Below, in pieces: positions 9,052 to 17,390 of a stretch of 64,000 nt of DNA (its first letter is position 1; each line of letters starts with the position of its first letter). The notes beneath the pieces were generated by a model, which was not told where the DNA came from, made no database searches, and saw nothing but the letters and a program-made list of their open reading frames with translations. This stretch comes from Chryseobacterium sp. Marseille-Q5410. GTDB taxonomy: Bacteria > Bacteroidota > Bacteroidia > Flavobacteriales > Weeksellaceae. Location: the NCBI GenBank assembly GCA_946892665.1, contig CAMPOT010000001.1:558001-622000 (forward strand), read 5' to 3'. The position numbers and the translations under genes are program-made.

Positions 9052-9561
9052 TTACTTTAAGTATTTCTCTAAAAATATTCTTTGAGAATCAAATGCAATA
9101 TCCTCCAGGTTGATTTGTTCTTTATGCAGCCAAACAGCTTCCGAAATTTCCGAAATTTCCAGGTTTACTTCGAATTTTTGTGCTATATGGTATTCGTAAA
9201 ATAAATCTAAGGTATTGTAAACGATGTTTTTATATTCGTAAATATTCGGCAGTGAGGCCAAGTAATTCAATTGAGAAATATCAACATTAAGCTTCAATTC
9301 TTCAAAAAGTTCTCGTACACAGGTTTCCTCAGCGCTTTCTTTTGGATCCACAAATCCACCAGCTAAGTCGAGTTTTCCTTTCTTGGGTTCTTGGTTCCTG
9401 CGTGTGAAAAGGATTTCCTCACCATTTTTCACCAAAACGGCAACTGCACCCGCAACATTGTGAAAAAGAACAAAGTCGCATTCCGAACAGTTCCATCTTT
9501 TTTCGCCATCCCATTTCAGCCTTTGCTGCCCACATTTCGGACAAAATTTGAGATCCTTCAT
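9052..9561 (-). CDS. Nudix hydrolase with N-terminal zinc ribbon
   Basis: Nudix enzymes hydrolyse nucleoside diphosphates linked to another moiety. The 169-residue product has a full Nudix box at about residues 68-90 (GGFVDPKESAEE...RELFEEL, Mg-binding glutamates present) and an N-terminal zinc ribbon with Cys 7, 10, 25 and 28 (CPKCG and CSECDF). The ribbon resembles that of NudC-type NADH pyrophosphatases, but the protein is shorter and lacks their N-terminal domain, so the substrate is open. Its ATG directly abuts the stop of xerD, so the two are co-transcribed. Confidence 0.9.
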   Translation of the reverse strand: MKDLKFCPKCGQQRLKWDGEKRWNCSECDFVLFHNVAGAVAVLVKNGEEILFTRRNQEPKKGKLDLAGGFVDPKESAEETCVRELFEELKLNVDISQLNYLASLPNIYEYKNIVYNTLDLFYEYHIAQKFEVNLEISEISEAVWLHKEQINLEDIAFDSQRIFLEKYLK

Positions 9562-10467
9562 TTATGATTTATTTCTAGGATGATAATTAAGAATCACATC
9601 GCGCAGTTCTTCGTTTTTAAGATGCGTATAAATTTCTGTTGTGGTAATACTGGAGTGTCCCAACATTTCCTGAATGTATCGCAAATCGGCACCATTTTGC
9701 AAAAGGTGCGTGGCAAATGAATGCCGGAAGGTGTGCGGAGAAATTTTCTTGTTGATGCCTGCTTTTTCGGTGAGTTCTTTGATGATAATGAAAACAATTA
9801 CCCTCGACATCGCGGATCCACGGCTGTTGAGGAAGAGGATATCTTCACATTTTTTATTGATTTTATATTTCGACCGAACATCGCGGATATAATCTTTGAT
9901 TAATGTTGAGGTGTAATTTGCCAGCGGAACAAAACGCGATTTGTCGCCTTTTCCGTCAACTTTTAGGTAAGATTCTTTGAAATTGATATTCGAAATTTTG
10001 AGGTCGATTAATTCGGAAACACGCAGACCGCAACCATACAAAACCTCGATCATGCATTGATTTCTTTTACCTAAATCCGTTGATAAGTCAATAGCTTTGA
10101 TAATTCTATTGACATCTTCGAAAGTTAAAGTATCCGGAAGATATAGACCAAGTTTCGGACCTTCGATGAGCGTTGCCGGATTGTCGGTTCGCACCTCATC
10201 GTCCACAAGATATTTAAAAAAAGCTTTGATGGAGGAAATCCATCTTGCCTGTGATCTCTCACTAAATTTAAGTTTAGAACGTTGAAAAATATACTCCTGA
10301 ATATGGTCGTAAGTAATTTCCAGTGGCCCCGTATTTTCGAGTTCTAATTCGCAGTAATCGCGGAGTTTTTTGATGTCTCGAAGGTAGGCGTCAAGAGTGT
10401 TTTCAGAGAAATTTCTTTCAAACCTCAGGAAATTTTCAAAATCTTTAATTTTTTCATCCCACGTCAT
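9562..10467 (-). CDS. xerD: site-specific tyrosine recombinase XerD
   Basis: It resolves chromosome dimers at dif, normally with XerC, at the division septum. The 301-residue length is typical. An N-terminal SAM-like DNA-binding domain (about 1-95) precedes the catalytic domain with all active-site residues visible: R149 (GCGLRVSEL), a lysine in the beta-hairpin near 173-176, H245 and R248 (HTFRHSFATHLL), H271 (LGHSS) and nucleophile Y280 (TEIYTH). The context (Nudix, dCMP deaminase) is housekeeping, with no att repeats or phage genes, so this is not an integrase of a mobile element. Confidence 0.93.
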   Translation of the reverse strand: MTWDEKIKDFENFLRFERNFSENTLDAYLRDIKKLRDYCELELENTGPLEITYDHIQEYIFQRSKLKFSERSQARWISSIKAFFKYLVDDEVRTDNPATLIEGPKLGLYLPDTLTFEDVNRIIKAIDLSTDLGKRNQCMIEVLYGCGLRVSELIDLKISNINFKESYLKVDGKGDKSRFVPLANYTSTLIKDYIRDVRSKYKINKKCEDILFLNSRGSAMSRVIVFIIIKELTEKAGINKKISPHTFRHSFATHLLQNGADLRYIQEMLGHSSITTTEIYTHLKNEELRDVILNYHPRNKS

Positions 10468-10496
10468 TGTGTCATTGTGTTTTGGTGTTTTAATTT

Positions 10497-10919
10497 TTAT
10501 AAATTTTCTTTTGAAATTTTCACAATTTCAATTCCATGGTTTTTCAAAAAGTTAATTCCGTCATTATCGGAATAATTATCTGTAAAAACAACTCTGCTGA
10601 TACCGGCTTGCAGAATCAATTTGCTACACTCCTTGCATGGTGACAGGGTTAGGTATAGCGTGGCGTTCTTCGCGGATTGTGTGGAACCTGCGAGTTTCAG
10701 GATCGCATTTGCTTCTGCGTGTAGGACAAACCAATGGGTTTTTCCGGCTCCGTCTTCGCAGCAGTTGTCGAAGCCAGATGGTGTTCCATTATACCCATCG
10801 GAGATGATCATTCGGTCTTTTACGATTAATGCACCGACCTTTTTTCTTTCGCAATAGGAGAGTTTCGCCCATACCATGGCCATTTTCAGGTAAGCTTTAT
10901 CGAATTTCGTTGGTTCCAA
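10497..10919 (-). CDS. dCMP deaminase (cytidine/deoxycytidylate deaminase family)
   Basis: It deaminates dCMP to dUMP, a supply route for dTMP synthesis. The 140-residue protein has the zinc site HAEANA (H67, catalytic E69) and PCKEC (C95, C98). Length and motifs fit the ComEB-like dCMP deaminases. It precedes xerD by 29 bases on the same strand and follows the crotonase gene by 35 bases, so these genes may share a transcript. Confidence 0.92.
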   Translation of the reverse strand: MEPTKFDKAYLKMAMVWAKLSYCERKKVGALIVKDRMIISDGYNGTPSGFDNCCEDGAGKTHWFVLHAEANAILKLAGSTQSAKNATLYLTLSPCKECSKLILQAGISRVVFTDNYSDNDGINFLKNHGIEIVKISKENL

Positions 10920-10954
10920 AAATTGTGAATTTCTAAATTTATTACTGATGCTAT

Positions 10955-11725
10955 TTAGCTGAAAGAAGGTTTTCTTTTCTCTAAAAATGCTGCTACTCCT
11001 TCTTTTTTATCTTCCATTTCGAAGAGCTCTCCGAAAGATTTTATTTCGGTCTCAAAGCCTTTATCGGTATAAGATAAATTAACTGCGGCAATCGCTTTTG
11101 CAATTCCCAAAGGCGAATTTTGTGAAATCAACGTTGCCAATTCTTTTGTTTTTGATAAAAGATCATCCAAACTAAAAACCTCGTTTACCAAGCCGATTTC
11201 TTTTGCTCTTTGCGCAGAAATCATTTTTGCAGAAAAGATTATTTCGTTCGCAAGACCTGTGCCCACCAGTTTTGGTAGTCTTTGTGTGCCGCCATAGCCA
11301 GGAATTAATCCCAAAGTTACCTCTGGTAATCCCAATTTTGCATTTTCCGACGCATAGCGGATGTGGCAAGCCATAGCCAATTCTAATCCTCCACCTAGTG
11401 CAAATCCGTTCACCGCCGCTATTACTGGTTTGCTGAGATTTTCGATCTTATCAAAAAGAATGGATTGTCCTTTTCTCGCTAATTCTTCGGCAGCGGCAGT
11501 TCCGAAATCCGAAAATTCCTTAATGTCGGCACCCGCTACGAAAGATTTCTCGCCACTTCCGGTCAGGATGATTGCTCGAATATTTTTATCGGAATCTAAT
11601 TCAGTAAATGCAGTGCTTAATTCCTGAATTGTTTGTGAATTAAGGGCATTTAAGCTTTGTGGTCGATTGATGATAACGGTTGCTAGTTTACCTTCCGCTT
11701 CTACGATGATATTTTGGTAATTCAT
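10955..11725 (-). CDS. enoyl-CoA hydratase/isomerase (crotonase) family protein
   Basis: The 256-residue protein has the crotonase oxyanion-hole motifs: SFVAGADIKEF near residue 60-70 and GGGLELAMACHIRYAS near 110-125, then LPEVTLGLIPGYGGTQRLPKL with the second catalytic glutamate. Both glutamates expected of a true hydratase (ELAMA region and PEVTLG) are present, so an enoyl-CoA hydratase acting in fatty-acid or amino-acid degradation is likely. No other beta-oxidation gene is adjacent, so the exact substrate (short-chain enoyl- or hydroxybutyryl-CoA) is not decided. Confidence 0.9.
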   Translation of the reverse strand: MNYQNIIVEAEGKLATVIINRPQSLNALNSQTIQELSTAFTELDSDKNIRAIILTGSGEKSFVAGADIKEFSDFGTAAAEELARKGQSILFDKIENLSKPVIAAVNGFALGGGLELAMACHIRYASENAKLGLPEVTLGLIPGYGGTQRLPKLVGTGLANEIIFSAKMISAQRAKEIGLVNEVFSLDDLLSKTKELATLISQNSPLGIAKAIAAVNLSYTDKGFETEIKSFGELFEMEDKKEGVAAFLEKRKPSFS

Positions 11726-11828
11726 ACTGACAAATGATTATTTCTTACTGTGCAAATTAGCAATTTTTTATTTATTAAAAAGATAATTAATGCGCACGAG
11801 TTTTATTTTAAATGAATTTTTAAATATA

Positions 11829-13325
11829 TTAAACAGTTGATTTTGAATGGTTCATCATATTCATATCAATATTCACTTGCAATCCCATCGCGATTTTCAT
11901 TCCCATTTCAATATTCGCTCTGAAAAAGTGGCAAAGTTGGCGATTGATAATTTCTTCTTTTTTTGGCCCACTGATTCCTTTCATCGATCCGATAATATTA
12001 GAAACCAGATTTTCCCGATCCTGAGGATTCATTGCTTTGGTGTACAATAAACCAGGTTGGGTGTAGTGATCGTCATCGTTTTCGTTTCTGTTGTAATTAG
12101 CGACAGTGGTATTGTCCAAATCGTATTCGAAGTTTTTGTAAGCGGAATCGGGTTTGATTTCATCGAAACTATTCGGGTAATAATTTGGTGCATCTTTATA
12201 GCCACTTGAATCTGCCATATATCCATCTCGTTGGTAATTGTTTACCGCAAACGGACACCGGTTTACTTCCAATTGATGGGCATTTACCCCAACTCTATAG
12301 CGATGTGCATCAGGATAAGAAAACAATCTTCCTTGCAACATTCGATCGGGCGAAAAACTAATTCCATTGATCAAATTGCTCGGTGAAAAAGTAGATTGTT
12401 CCACATGAGCAAAATAGTTATCCGGGATTTCGTTGAGCTCCATTTCGCCTACTTCGATCAATGGAAATTCGTTTTGGAACCAAACTTTCGTTACATCAAA
12501 AGGATTCCAACGAAATTCTTTAGCTTGTTCTTCGGTCATTACCTGGATGTACATGGTCCATTTTGGGAAATCGCCATTTTGGATAGCATTTATCAAATCT
12601 TCTTGCGCAAAATCTGGATTTTCACCTTTCATCTTCATCGCTTCATCATTGGTGAAATTTTTAATTTGTTGCTTGGTTTTGAAATGGAATTTTACCCAAA
12701 CTCTTTCATTATCAGCATTAATCATTGAGAAAGTATGCGATCCAAAACCGTGCATGTGCCTAAACCCATAGGGTGTTCCGCGATCGGACATCAGAATAAG
12801 AACTTGGTGCAGCGATTCCGGATTCAAACTCCAGAAATCCCACATCATTGTTGCACTTTTCAAATTTGTTTTAGGCACTCTTTTTTGGGTATGGATAAAA
12901 TCCGGGAATTTTTTAGCATCTTTGATAAAGAAAACTGGCGTATTATTTCCTACCAGATCCCAATTTCCATCTTCTGTATAAAATTTTAAGGCAAAACCTC
13001 GAGGATCTCTTTCAGTATCTGCACTGCCCCTTTCGCCTCCTACGGTAGAAAAACGGGCAAACATTTTACATTCGTTTCCTACTTTGGAAAACAATTTGGC
13101 TTTGGTATATTTAGAAATATCATTGGTTACTGTAAATTTTCCGTAAGCACCACTACCTTTGGCGTGGACAACTCTTTCCGGAATTCTTTCGCGGACGAAA
13201 TGCGCCAAATTTTCCTGCAAGATAAAATCTTGTAGCAGAACTGGGCCTCTGGCACCAACGGTTTGTGAATCTTCATGTTCAAAATATGGTGCTCCTGAGC
13301 TGGAGGTGAGCTTTTTAAATTCCAT
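11829..13325 (-). CDS. katA: catalase (small-subunit haem catalase)
   Basis: It disproportionates hydrogen peroxide. The 498-residue length fits small-subunit monofunctional catalases. Catalytic residues are visible: distal H54 (RVVHAKGSGAYG), N127 (VGNNTPVFF) and the proximal haem-ligand tyrosine Y337 (FSYPDAHRYRVG). It is divergently arranged with oxyR (111 bases between the starts), the usual arrangement for a peroxide-responsive regulator and its target, so induction by oxidised OxyR is expected. It is probably cytoplasmic, as no signal peptide is present. Confidence 0.97.
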   Translation of the reverse strand: MEFKKLTSSSGAPYFEHEDSQTVGARGPVLLQDFILQENLAHFVRERIPERVVHAKGSGAYGKFTVTNDISKYTKAKLFSKVGNECKMFARFSTVGGERGSADTERDPRGFALKFYTEDGNWDLVGNNTPVFFIKDAKKFPDFIHTQKRVPKTNLKSATMMWDFWSLNPESLHQVLILMSDRGTPYGFRHMHGFGSHTFSMINADNERVWVKFHFKTKQQIKNFTNDEAMKMKGENPDFAQEDLINAIQNGDFPKWTMYIQVMTEEQAKEFRWNPFDVTKVWFQNEFPLIEVGEMELNEIPDNYFAHVEQSTFSPSNLINGISFSPDRMLQGRLFSYPDAHRYRVGVNAHQLEVNRCPFAVNNYQRDGYMADSSGYKDAPNYYPNSFDEIKPDSAYKNFEYDLDNTTVANYNRNENDDDHYTQPGLLYTKAMNPQDRENLVSNIIGSMKGISGPKKEEIINRQLCHFFRANIEMGMKIAMGLQVNIDMNMMNHSKSTV

Positions 13326-13346
13326 TTTTTCTATTTTTTACGTTAA

Positions 13347-13354
13347 CAAATTTA
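13347..13354 (-). promoter_or_regulatory. -7 promoter element of katA
   Basis: The minus strand reads TAAATTTG, an exact TAnnTTTG match, 21 bases before the katA ATG. No good -33 TTG is found upstream, in keeping with a promoter that needs an activator such as OxyR. Confidence 0.6.
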
Positions 13355-13408
13355 TGAAATTCCGAATAGGAATCTCTTGCTTTTTCGTTAAATTAAGGAA
13401 AACATAAG

Positions 13409-13416
13409 TATCTTTG
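13409..13416 (+). promoter_or_regulatory. -7 promoter element of oxyR
   Basis: TATCTTTG matches TAnnTTTG exactly, 20 bases before the oxyR ATG. A TTA lies near the -33 position. The oxyR and katA promoters are back to back within about 70 bases, so one OxyR site between them could control both. Confidence 0.6.
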
Positions 13417-13436
13417 TCATAGACAAAATTAATCAG

Positions 13437-14381
13437 ATGAACATTCAACAATTAGAATATCTTATCGCAGTCGATAAATATAAACATTTCGGAAAGGCAG
13501 CACAAGCTTGCTTTATTACACAGCCAACACTCAGCGCAATGATCCAAAAGTTTGAAGATGAGTTGGATGTGAAGGTTTTTGACCGAACTACACACCCAAT
13601 TCGCACGACTGATGTTGGTGCTCAAATTATTGAAGAATCCAAAAGAGTGATTGATGCTGTAAATGAACTGAAAAACAGAGCGAATCTCCTCAATAACGTT
13701 TTAGCGGGAAAATTAAACCTCGGGATTATTCCTACGATTTCTAGTTTTATTCTTCCTTCCGAAATTTTTAATTTTCTTCAAAATCATCCGAAAATTGAAC
13801 TGAATGTGAAGGAAATGACTACCGATAGCATTATCAAAGCTCTAAAATCCGGGGAATTGGATGCCGGTATTATCGCGACTCCTTACGATGCGGCCTCTGA
13901 GTTTTACCAACAGTTTCTGTTTAATGAAGAATTAATGATTTACTCGTCGGAAGATTTGAAGAAAGATTCTTTTGTTGTTCCTGAAGATATCGACAGCAAC
14001 AAAGTTTGGCTCCTCGAAGAAGGGAATTGCCTGCGTACGCAGTTCGAAAATATCTGCATGCTCAAAGAAAATTCGCTGAAACCAAAAAACCTGAAATTTT
14101 TGGCGTCAAATATCAATACCTTAATACAAATGGTAGATAAATTGGGTGGAATTACCATTCTTCCAGAGTTGGCGATTCCTCAACTATCCGAAGAACAAAA
14201 ATCGAAGATTTCAAGATTCCGAAAGCCATTTCCTTTCAGAGAAATAAGCTTGATTTATTACAAACCTACTTACAAGCAGAAAATTTTGGACGAAATGACG
14301 CAATCGCTGCAAAATTCGCTGAATACGAAACTTAATTATAACCAAAACCCCGAAGATTTCATCAGCGTAAAACCTCAATAA
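13437..14381 (+). CDS. oxyR: LysR-family peroxide sensor OxyR
   Basis: This transcription factor senses hydrogen peroxide through a reversible disulfide. The 314-residue protein has a winged helix at residues 1-60 (KAAQACFITQPTLSAMIQKF) and a periplasmic-binding-like sensor domain. The redox cysteines are visible as C198 and C207 in EEGNCLRTQFENIC, with the same nine-residue spacing as C199/C208 of Escherichia coli OxyR. It is divergent from katA, its likely main target. Confidence 0.96.
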   Translation: MNIQQLEYLIAVDKYKHFGKAAQACFITQPTLSAMIQKFEDELDVKVFDRTTHPIRTTDVGAQIIEESKRVIDAVNELKNRANLLNNVLAGKLNLGIIPTISSFILPSEIFNFLQNHPKIELNVKEMTTDSIIKALKSGELDAGIIATPYDAASEFYQQFLFNEELMIYSSEDLKKDSFVVPEDIDSNKVWLLEEGNCLRTQFENICMLKENSLKPKNLKFLASNINTLIQMVDKLGGITILPELAIPQLSEEQKSKISRFRKPFPFREISLIYYKPTYKQKILDEMTQSLQNSLNTKLNYNQNPEDFISVKPQ

Positions 14382-14400
14382 TGTAATCAAAAAATAAATT

Positions 14401-14430
14401 TTGCGGTTCAATAAATACTCTTTAAATTTG
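14401..14430 (+). promoter_or_regulatory. promoter of metK (-33 TTG and -7 TAAATTTG)
   Basis: TTTTG with its TTG at 14401-14403 is separated by exactly 19 bases from TAAATTTG at 14423-14430. This is one of the best matches in the window to the Bacteroidota promoter (TTG, 19 bases, TAnnTTTG). It places the start of transcription near 14436, so metK has a leader of about 130 bases that contains the SAM-II-like aptamer. Confidence 0.8.
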
Positions 14431-14444
14431 CAGTCGAATACTTT

Positions 14445-14497
14445 CAAGAGGAAAAATTTGAACTGATTGCAACCTCCATAAAAAATGCTAAAACAGA
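14445..14497 (+). ncRNA. SAM-II-like riboswitch upstream of metK
   Basis: The segment follows the SAM-II (SAM_alpha) layout. Stem P1 is GAGG (14448-14451) with CCTC (14473-14476). The loop has a TTTGAACTGATTGCAA stretch like the conserved UUUAACCGUAUUGCAA. Downstream, ATAAAAAATGCTAAAACAG resembles AUAAAUGCAGCUAAAAAGG. The pseudoknot P2 can form by CTG (14463-14465) with CAG (14494-14496) and GCA (14469-14471) with TGC (14486-14488). P1 is short. The class is recognised from memory of the consensus, so an Rfam covariance search would be needed to settle it. Its place between a strong promoter and the SAM synthetase gene fits feedback by SAM. Confidence 0.68.
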
Positions 14498-14567
14498 ATT
14501 TCTATTTTAGTTTCTTTTGTAATCAATTCCTATTTTTTTTTATTAATTAAATAAAAAACAAAAGAAA
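14488..14567 (+). promoter_or_regulatory. candidate expression platform of the metK riboswitch
   Basis: Two pairings are visible. CTAAAACAGA (14488-14497), whose first part is the 3' half of the aptamer pseudoknot, can instead pair with TCTATTTTAG (14501-14510) with one mismatch, giving a hairpin followed by a T-rich TTTCTTTTGT. That T-rich block (14511-14520) is in turn perfectly complementary over ten bases to ACAAAAGAAA (14558-14567), which ends at the first base of the metK start codon. Ligand binding could therefore shift the leader between terminator-like and start-sequestering folds. Confidence 0.5.
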
Positions 14568-15847
14568 TGTCATACTTATTTACGTCTGAATCTGTTTCAG
14601 AAGGACATCCTGACAAAGTAGCAGATCAAATTTCTGATGCACTGATCGATAATTTTTTAGCGTACGATCCGAACTCAAAAGTTGCTTGTGAAACTTTAGT
14701 AACAACCGGGCAAGTAGTTTTGGCGGGAGAAGTGAAATCTGAAGCTTATCTTGACGTGCAGGATATCGCTAGAAAAGTAATCAACGAGATTGGCTATACC
14801 AAAGGAGAATATATGTTTAATGGTGATTCTTGTGGTGTGATTTCTGCGATTCATGAACAATCGCCAGACATCAATCAGGGTGTTGATAGAGCTGCTGAAC
14901 ATGCAGATTTCGAAACAAAAGCTAATGCGCAAGGTGCCGGTGATCAGGGAATGATGTTTGGATATGCTACCAACGAAACCGAAAACTATATGCCACTTGC
15001 ATTGGATTTGGCGCACACTATTTTGAAAGAACTTTCTACCTTAAGAAGAGAAAACAGTGCAATCAAATATCTTCGGCCAGATGCCAAATCACAAGTTACC
15101 ATTGAATATTCGGATGATCACAAACCTATCAGAATAGATTCTATCGTAGTTTCAACACAGCATGACGATTTCGGAAGTGAGGAAGCGATGCTTGCTAAAA
15201 TCAAAAAAGATATCATCGAAATTCTAATTCCTAGAGTTAAAGCTTTGCAGAAATTGGAAATTCAGGAGCTTTTCAACGATCAGATTAAATATCATATCAA
15301 CCCAACCGGAAAATTTGTTATCGGAGGACCACATGGAGACACTGGTTTGACAGGTAGAAAAATTATTGTAGACACTTATGGCGGAAAAGGCGCTCACGGA
15401 GGTGGAGCATTTTCAGGAAAAGATCCTTCAAAAGTGGATAGAAGTGCTGCTTATGCAACAAGACATATTGCAAAAAATTTAGTTGCTGCAGGAGTAGCCG
15501 ATGAAGTTTTGGTACAAGTTTCTTACGCGATTGGTGTAGCAGAACCTTGCGGACTTTTCATCAGTACCAACGGAACTGCGAAAGTAAACATTACCGATGG
15601 AGAAATTGCAGAAAAACTGAAAAACATATTTGATTTGAGACCGTATGCCATCGAACAAAATTTGAAATTAAGAAATCCGATATATCAGGAAACTGCTTCA
15701 TACGGCCACATGGGAAGAGAATATTATGTGGGAAGTAAAACCTTCAACAAAGGAAAAAATAACGAATTAACGATTGACAACCTGGAATTTTTCACTTGGG
15801 AAAAACTAGACAAAGTTGACGAAATCAAAAAAGAATTCGGATTATAA
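14567..15847 (+). CDS. metK: S-adenosylmethionine synthetase
   Basis: It makes S-adenosylmethionine from methionine and ATP in the cytoplasm. The product is 426 residues, the usual length in Bacteroidota. The N-terminal motif [11 protein letters not shown] (ATP binding), [12 protein letters not shown] and the phosphate-binding loop [15 protein letters not shown] are present. The gene is monocistronic: a promoter and SAM-II-like riboswitch precede it and a strong terminator follows it. Confidence 0.98.
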   Translation: MSYLFTSESVSEGHPDKVADQISDALIDNFLAYDPNSKVACETLVTTGQVVLAGEVKSEAYLDVQDIARKVINEIGYTKGEYMFNGDSCGVISAIHEQSPDINQGVDRAAEHADFETKANAQGAGDQGMMFGYATNETENYMPLALDLAHTILKELSTLRRENSAIKYLRPDAKSQVTIEYSDDHKPIRIDSIVVSTQHDDFGSEEAMLAKIKKDIIEILIPRVKALQKLEIQELFNDQIKYHINPTGKFVIGGPHGDTGLTGRKIIVDTYGGKGAHGGGAFSGKDPSKVDRSAAYATRHIAKNLVAAGVADEVLVQVSYAIGVAEPCGLFISTNGTAKVNITDGEIAEKLKNIFDLRPYAIEQNLKLRNPIYQETASYGHMGREYYVGSKTFNKGKNNELTIDNLEFFTWEKLDKVDEIKKEFGL

Positions 15848-15850
15848 TTT

Positions 15851-15888
15851 AAACTGCTTTATCCCAAACGGTAAAGCAGTTTTTTTTT
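15851..15888 (+). terminator. rho-independent terminator of metK
   Basis: AAACTGCTTTA and TAAAGCAGTTT form an 11-bp stem around a ten-base loop, followed by eight T. Confidence 0.92.
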
Positions 15889-15914
15889 AACTTTACTGCG
15901 AAATAAATGAATTT

Positions 15915-16403
15915 ATGAAGAAAATTTTGGCTTTTTCAATGTTGATGATGGTCCTTTCAACGGCTTTTGCGAAAGCTCAAATAACGATCCATAAGATGCT
16001 TCATGCAGGATATGTTTATCAAAATCAAAGCTTTGGCGAAATTGGTGGAAGATTGCTTTTTTTGAATAATGATGATGTAATTTATCGCTTAGGTGCGGCT
16101 GCAATGATGGGCTCTGTAAATAAAGAGTTTGCAATTATCCCAAAAGTACAAGGTGATATTTTGATTAATTTTGAAAGAAATGTGGATCTGTATCACTCCT
16201 ATTATTTCTTGGCAGGAACTGAACTTACCACCAAATATGCCGCTCCGAAATTTGGAGTCTCCATGTTTGGACTTATAGATCTTACAGGAGGATACGCTTT
16301 TCCTATTGATAAATCGGGGATTAATGGCAAAGAACTGAAAGGTTTTAATTTTAATTTTATCATCAATTTACCAATAGTGATGTTGCATGATCTATTGAAA
16401 TAA
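15915..16403 (+). CDS. exported protein of unknown function
   Basis: I do not recognise a family. The 162-residue product has a signal peptide (KKILAFSMLMMVLSTAFAKAQ, cleavage about residue 21). The rest is rich in alternating hydrophobic and aromatic residues with glycine turns (HAGYVYQNQSFGEIGGRLLF), which suggests a small outer-membrane beta-barrel of about eight strands, ending in a hydrophobic stretch. Neighbours are metK (terminated before it) and an ECF sigma factor gene about 190 bases on. Control by that sigma factor is possible but nothing in the sequence proves it. Confidence 0.6.
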   Translation: MKKILAFSMLMMVLSTAFAKAQITIHKMLHAGYVYQNQSFGEIGGRLLFLNNDDVIYRLGAAAMMGSVNKEFAIIPKVQGDILINFERNVDLYHSYYFLAGTELTTKYAAPKFGVSMFGLIDLTGGYAFPIDKSGINGKELKGFNFNFIINLPIVMLHDLLK

Positions 16404-16516
16404 CAGATTTTCCGTAAATTTCTCAAATATTTTAACAAAGTATTAACTTTTTTACTATTTTTACATCCCGTAATTAAATAAATCCAAGTCTATCGATCAT
16501 ATCTGTACTTCTAATA

Positions 16517-16548
16517 AATAGCCCGATATCCGCAAAATAACCCGATGT
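16517..16548 (+). repeat. direct repeat AATA(G/A)CCCGAT(A/G)T upstream of the sigma factor gene
   Basis: AATAGCCCGATAT (16517-16529) and AATAACCCGATGT (16536-16548) match at 11 of 13 positions with a 19-base period, 42-73 bases before the sigma factor ATG. This may be a binding site for a regulator or the sigma factor itself; no function is shown by sequence alone. Confidence 0.45.
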
Positions 16549-16589
16549 AAAATCTGGTCATTATTATCGGTTTATAAACCAAGTGCGTT

Positions 16590-17180
16590 ATGAAATCACA
16601 AACTGATAGTACATTAATCTCCAAATATAAACAAGGATCTGAGCAGGCCCTTGCAATCCTGATCGAAAGACATCAGAAAGAACTTTTTTCATTTATTTAT
16701 TATAAATTAATGGATGAAGATTTAGCGAATGATATTTTTCAGGATACCTTCATGAAAATTATTGTGACTTTGAAAGAAGGACGTTACAATGAAGAAGGCA
16801 AATTTATGCTCTGGGCCAAAAGAATTGCCCATAATCTCATCATCGATCATTTCCGTTTGAAATCGAAGCACGCCAAAGTTTCTGAAACTACTTACGATAA
16901 CGAGGAATTTTCTATTTTCGACCTGATTGCAGGAAAAGAAGAAAACGTAGAAGAAAAATTAGTAAGTCAGCAAATCCAAAATGATTTAATGAAAATGCTG
17001 GTTCGTCTACCGGAAAACCAACAGGAAGTCATCAAATTGAGATTTTTCGATGGTTTAAGTTTCAAAGAAATCGCAGAACAAACCAATACCAGCATCAATA
17101 CAACGCTTGGAAGAGTGCGTTATGCGCTTATCAACTTAAGAAAAATAATGGACGAAAATAAGATTATTTTAACAAGATAA
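16590..17180 (+). CDS. ECF-type RNA polymerase sigma factor
   Basis: It directs RNA polymerase to a special promoter set. The 196-residue product has region 2 (about 20-90; LANDIFQDTFMKIIVTL and WAKRIAHNLIIDHFR) and region 4 with a helix-turn-helix (about 135-185; LPENQQEVIKLRFFDGLSFKEIAEQTNTS and TTLGRVRYALINLRK). No anti-sigma factor with a recognisable FecR or zinc anti-sigma domain is adjacent; only a 44-residue reading frame follows at 17230. It could be constitutive in abundance, controlled by that small protein, or regulated at transcription. Confidence 0.92.
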   Translation: MKSQTDSTLISKYKQGSEQALAILIERHQKELFSFIYYKLMDEDLANDIFQDTFMKIIVTLKEGRYNEEGKFMLWAKRIAHNLIIDHFRLKSKHAKVSETTYDNEEFSIFDLIAGKEENVEEKLVSQQIQNDLMKMLVRLPENQQEVIKLRFFDGLSFKEIAEQTNTSINTTLGRVRYALINLRKIMDENKIILTR

Positions 17181-17229
17181 TAATATTTTAAAAAAAGTTT
17201 CGTTTTTATGGAAATATCTTTTTTCGCCT

Positions 17230-17364
17230 ATGAAAAAAAATGACACTTTAAACGAAAAACTTTTGAAACCCAAAAAACAAACAATTGATTTTCTATTAAG
17301 TTATTCCAGAAGCATTTCCGTTTTAAAAACAAAAAGTAAAAACCAAATTGTTTCGAAGAACTAA
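17230..17364 (+). CDS. small protein of 44 residues behind the sigma factor gene
   Basis: An ATG at 17230 opens a 44-codon frame ending TAA at 17362-17364. The product is very basic and starts MKKNDTLNEKLLKPKKQ. Its centre is the amphipathic segment TIDFLLSYSRSISVLKT, followed by a basic tail. I recall similar short basic proteins with a KPKK-TIDFLL-YS-S-VLKTK pattern behind ECF sigma genes in Chryseobacterium and relatives, but cannot search for them. It starts 50 bases after the sigma factor stop and ends just before the yjjG promoter, so it belongs to the sigma transcript. A regulatory partner of the sigma factor is a guess. Confidence 0.65.
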   Translation: MKKNDTLNEKLLKPKKQTIDFLLSYSRSISVLKTKSKNQIVSKN

Positions 17365-17376
17365 TCTTAAATTACT

Positions 17377-17384
17377 TAAATTTG
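17377..17384 (+). promoter_or_regulatory. -7 promoter element of the YjjG-like gene
   Basis: TAAATTTG, an exact TAnnTTTG match, ends only six bases before the ATG at 17391. The transcript should start at or within a base or two of the start codon, so the mRNA is probably leaderless. Confidence 0.6.
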
Positions 17385-17390
17385 TGCTGT

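Noticed and set aside
9562..10467. Tyrosine recombinase as sign of an integrated mobile element
   Set aside because: Length, motifs and housekeeping neighbours fit XerD; there are no att repeats, phage or conjugation genes and no tRNA next to it.
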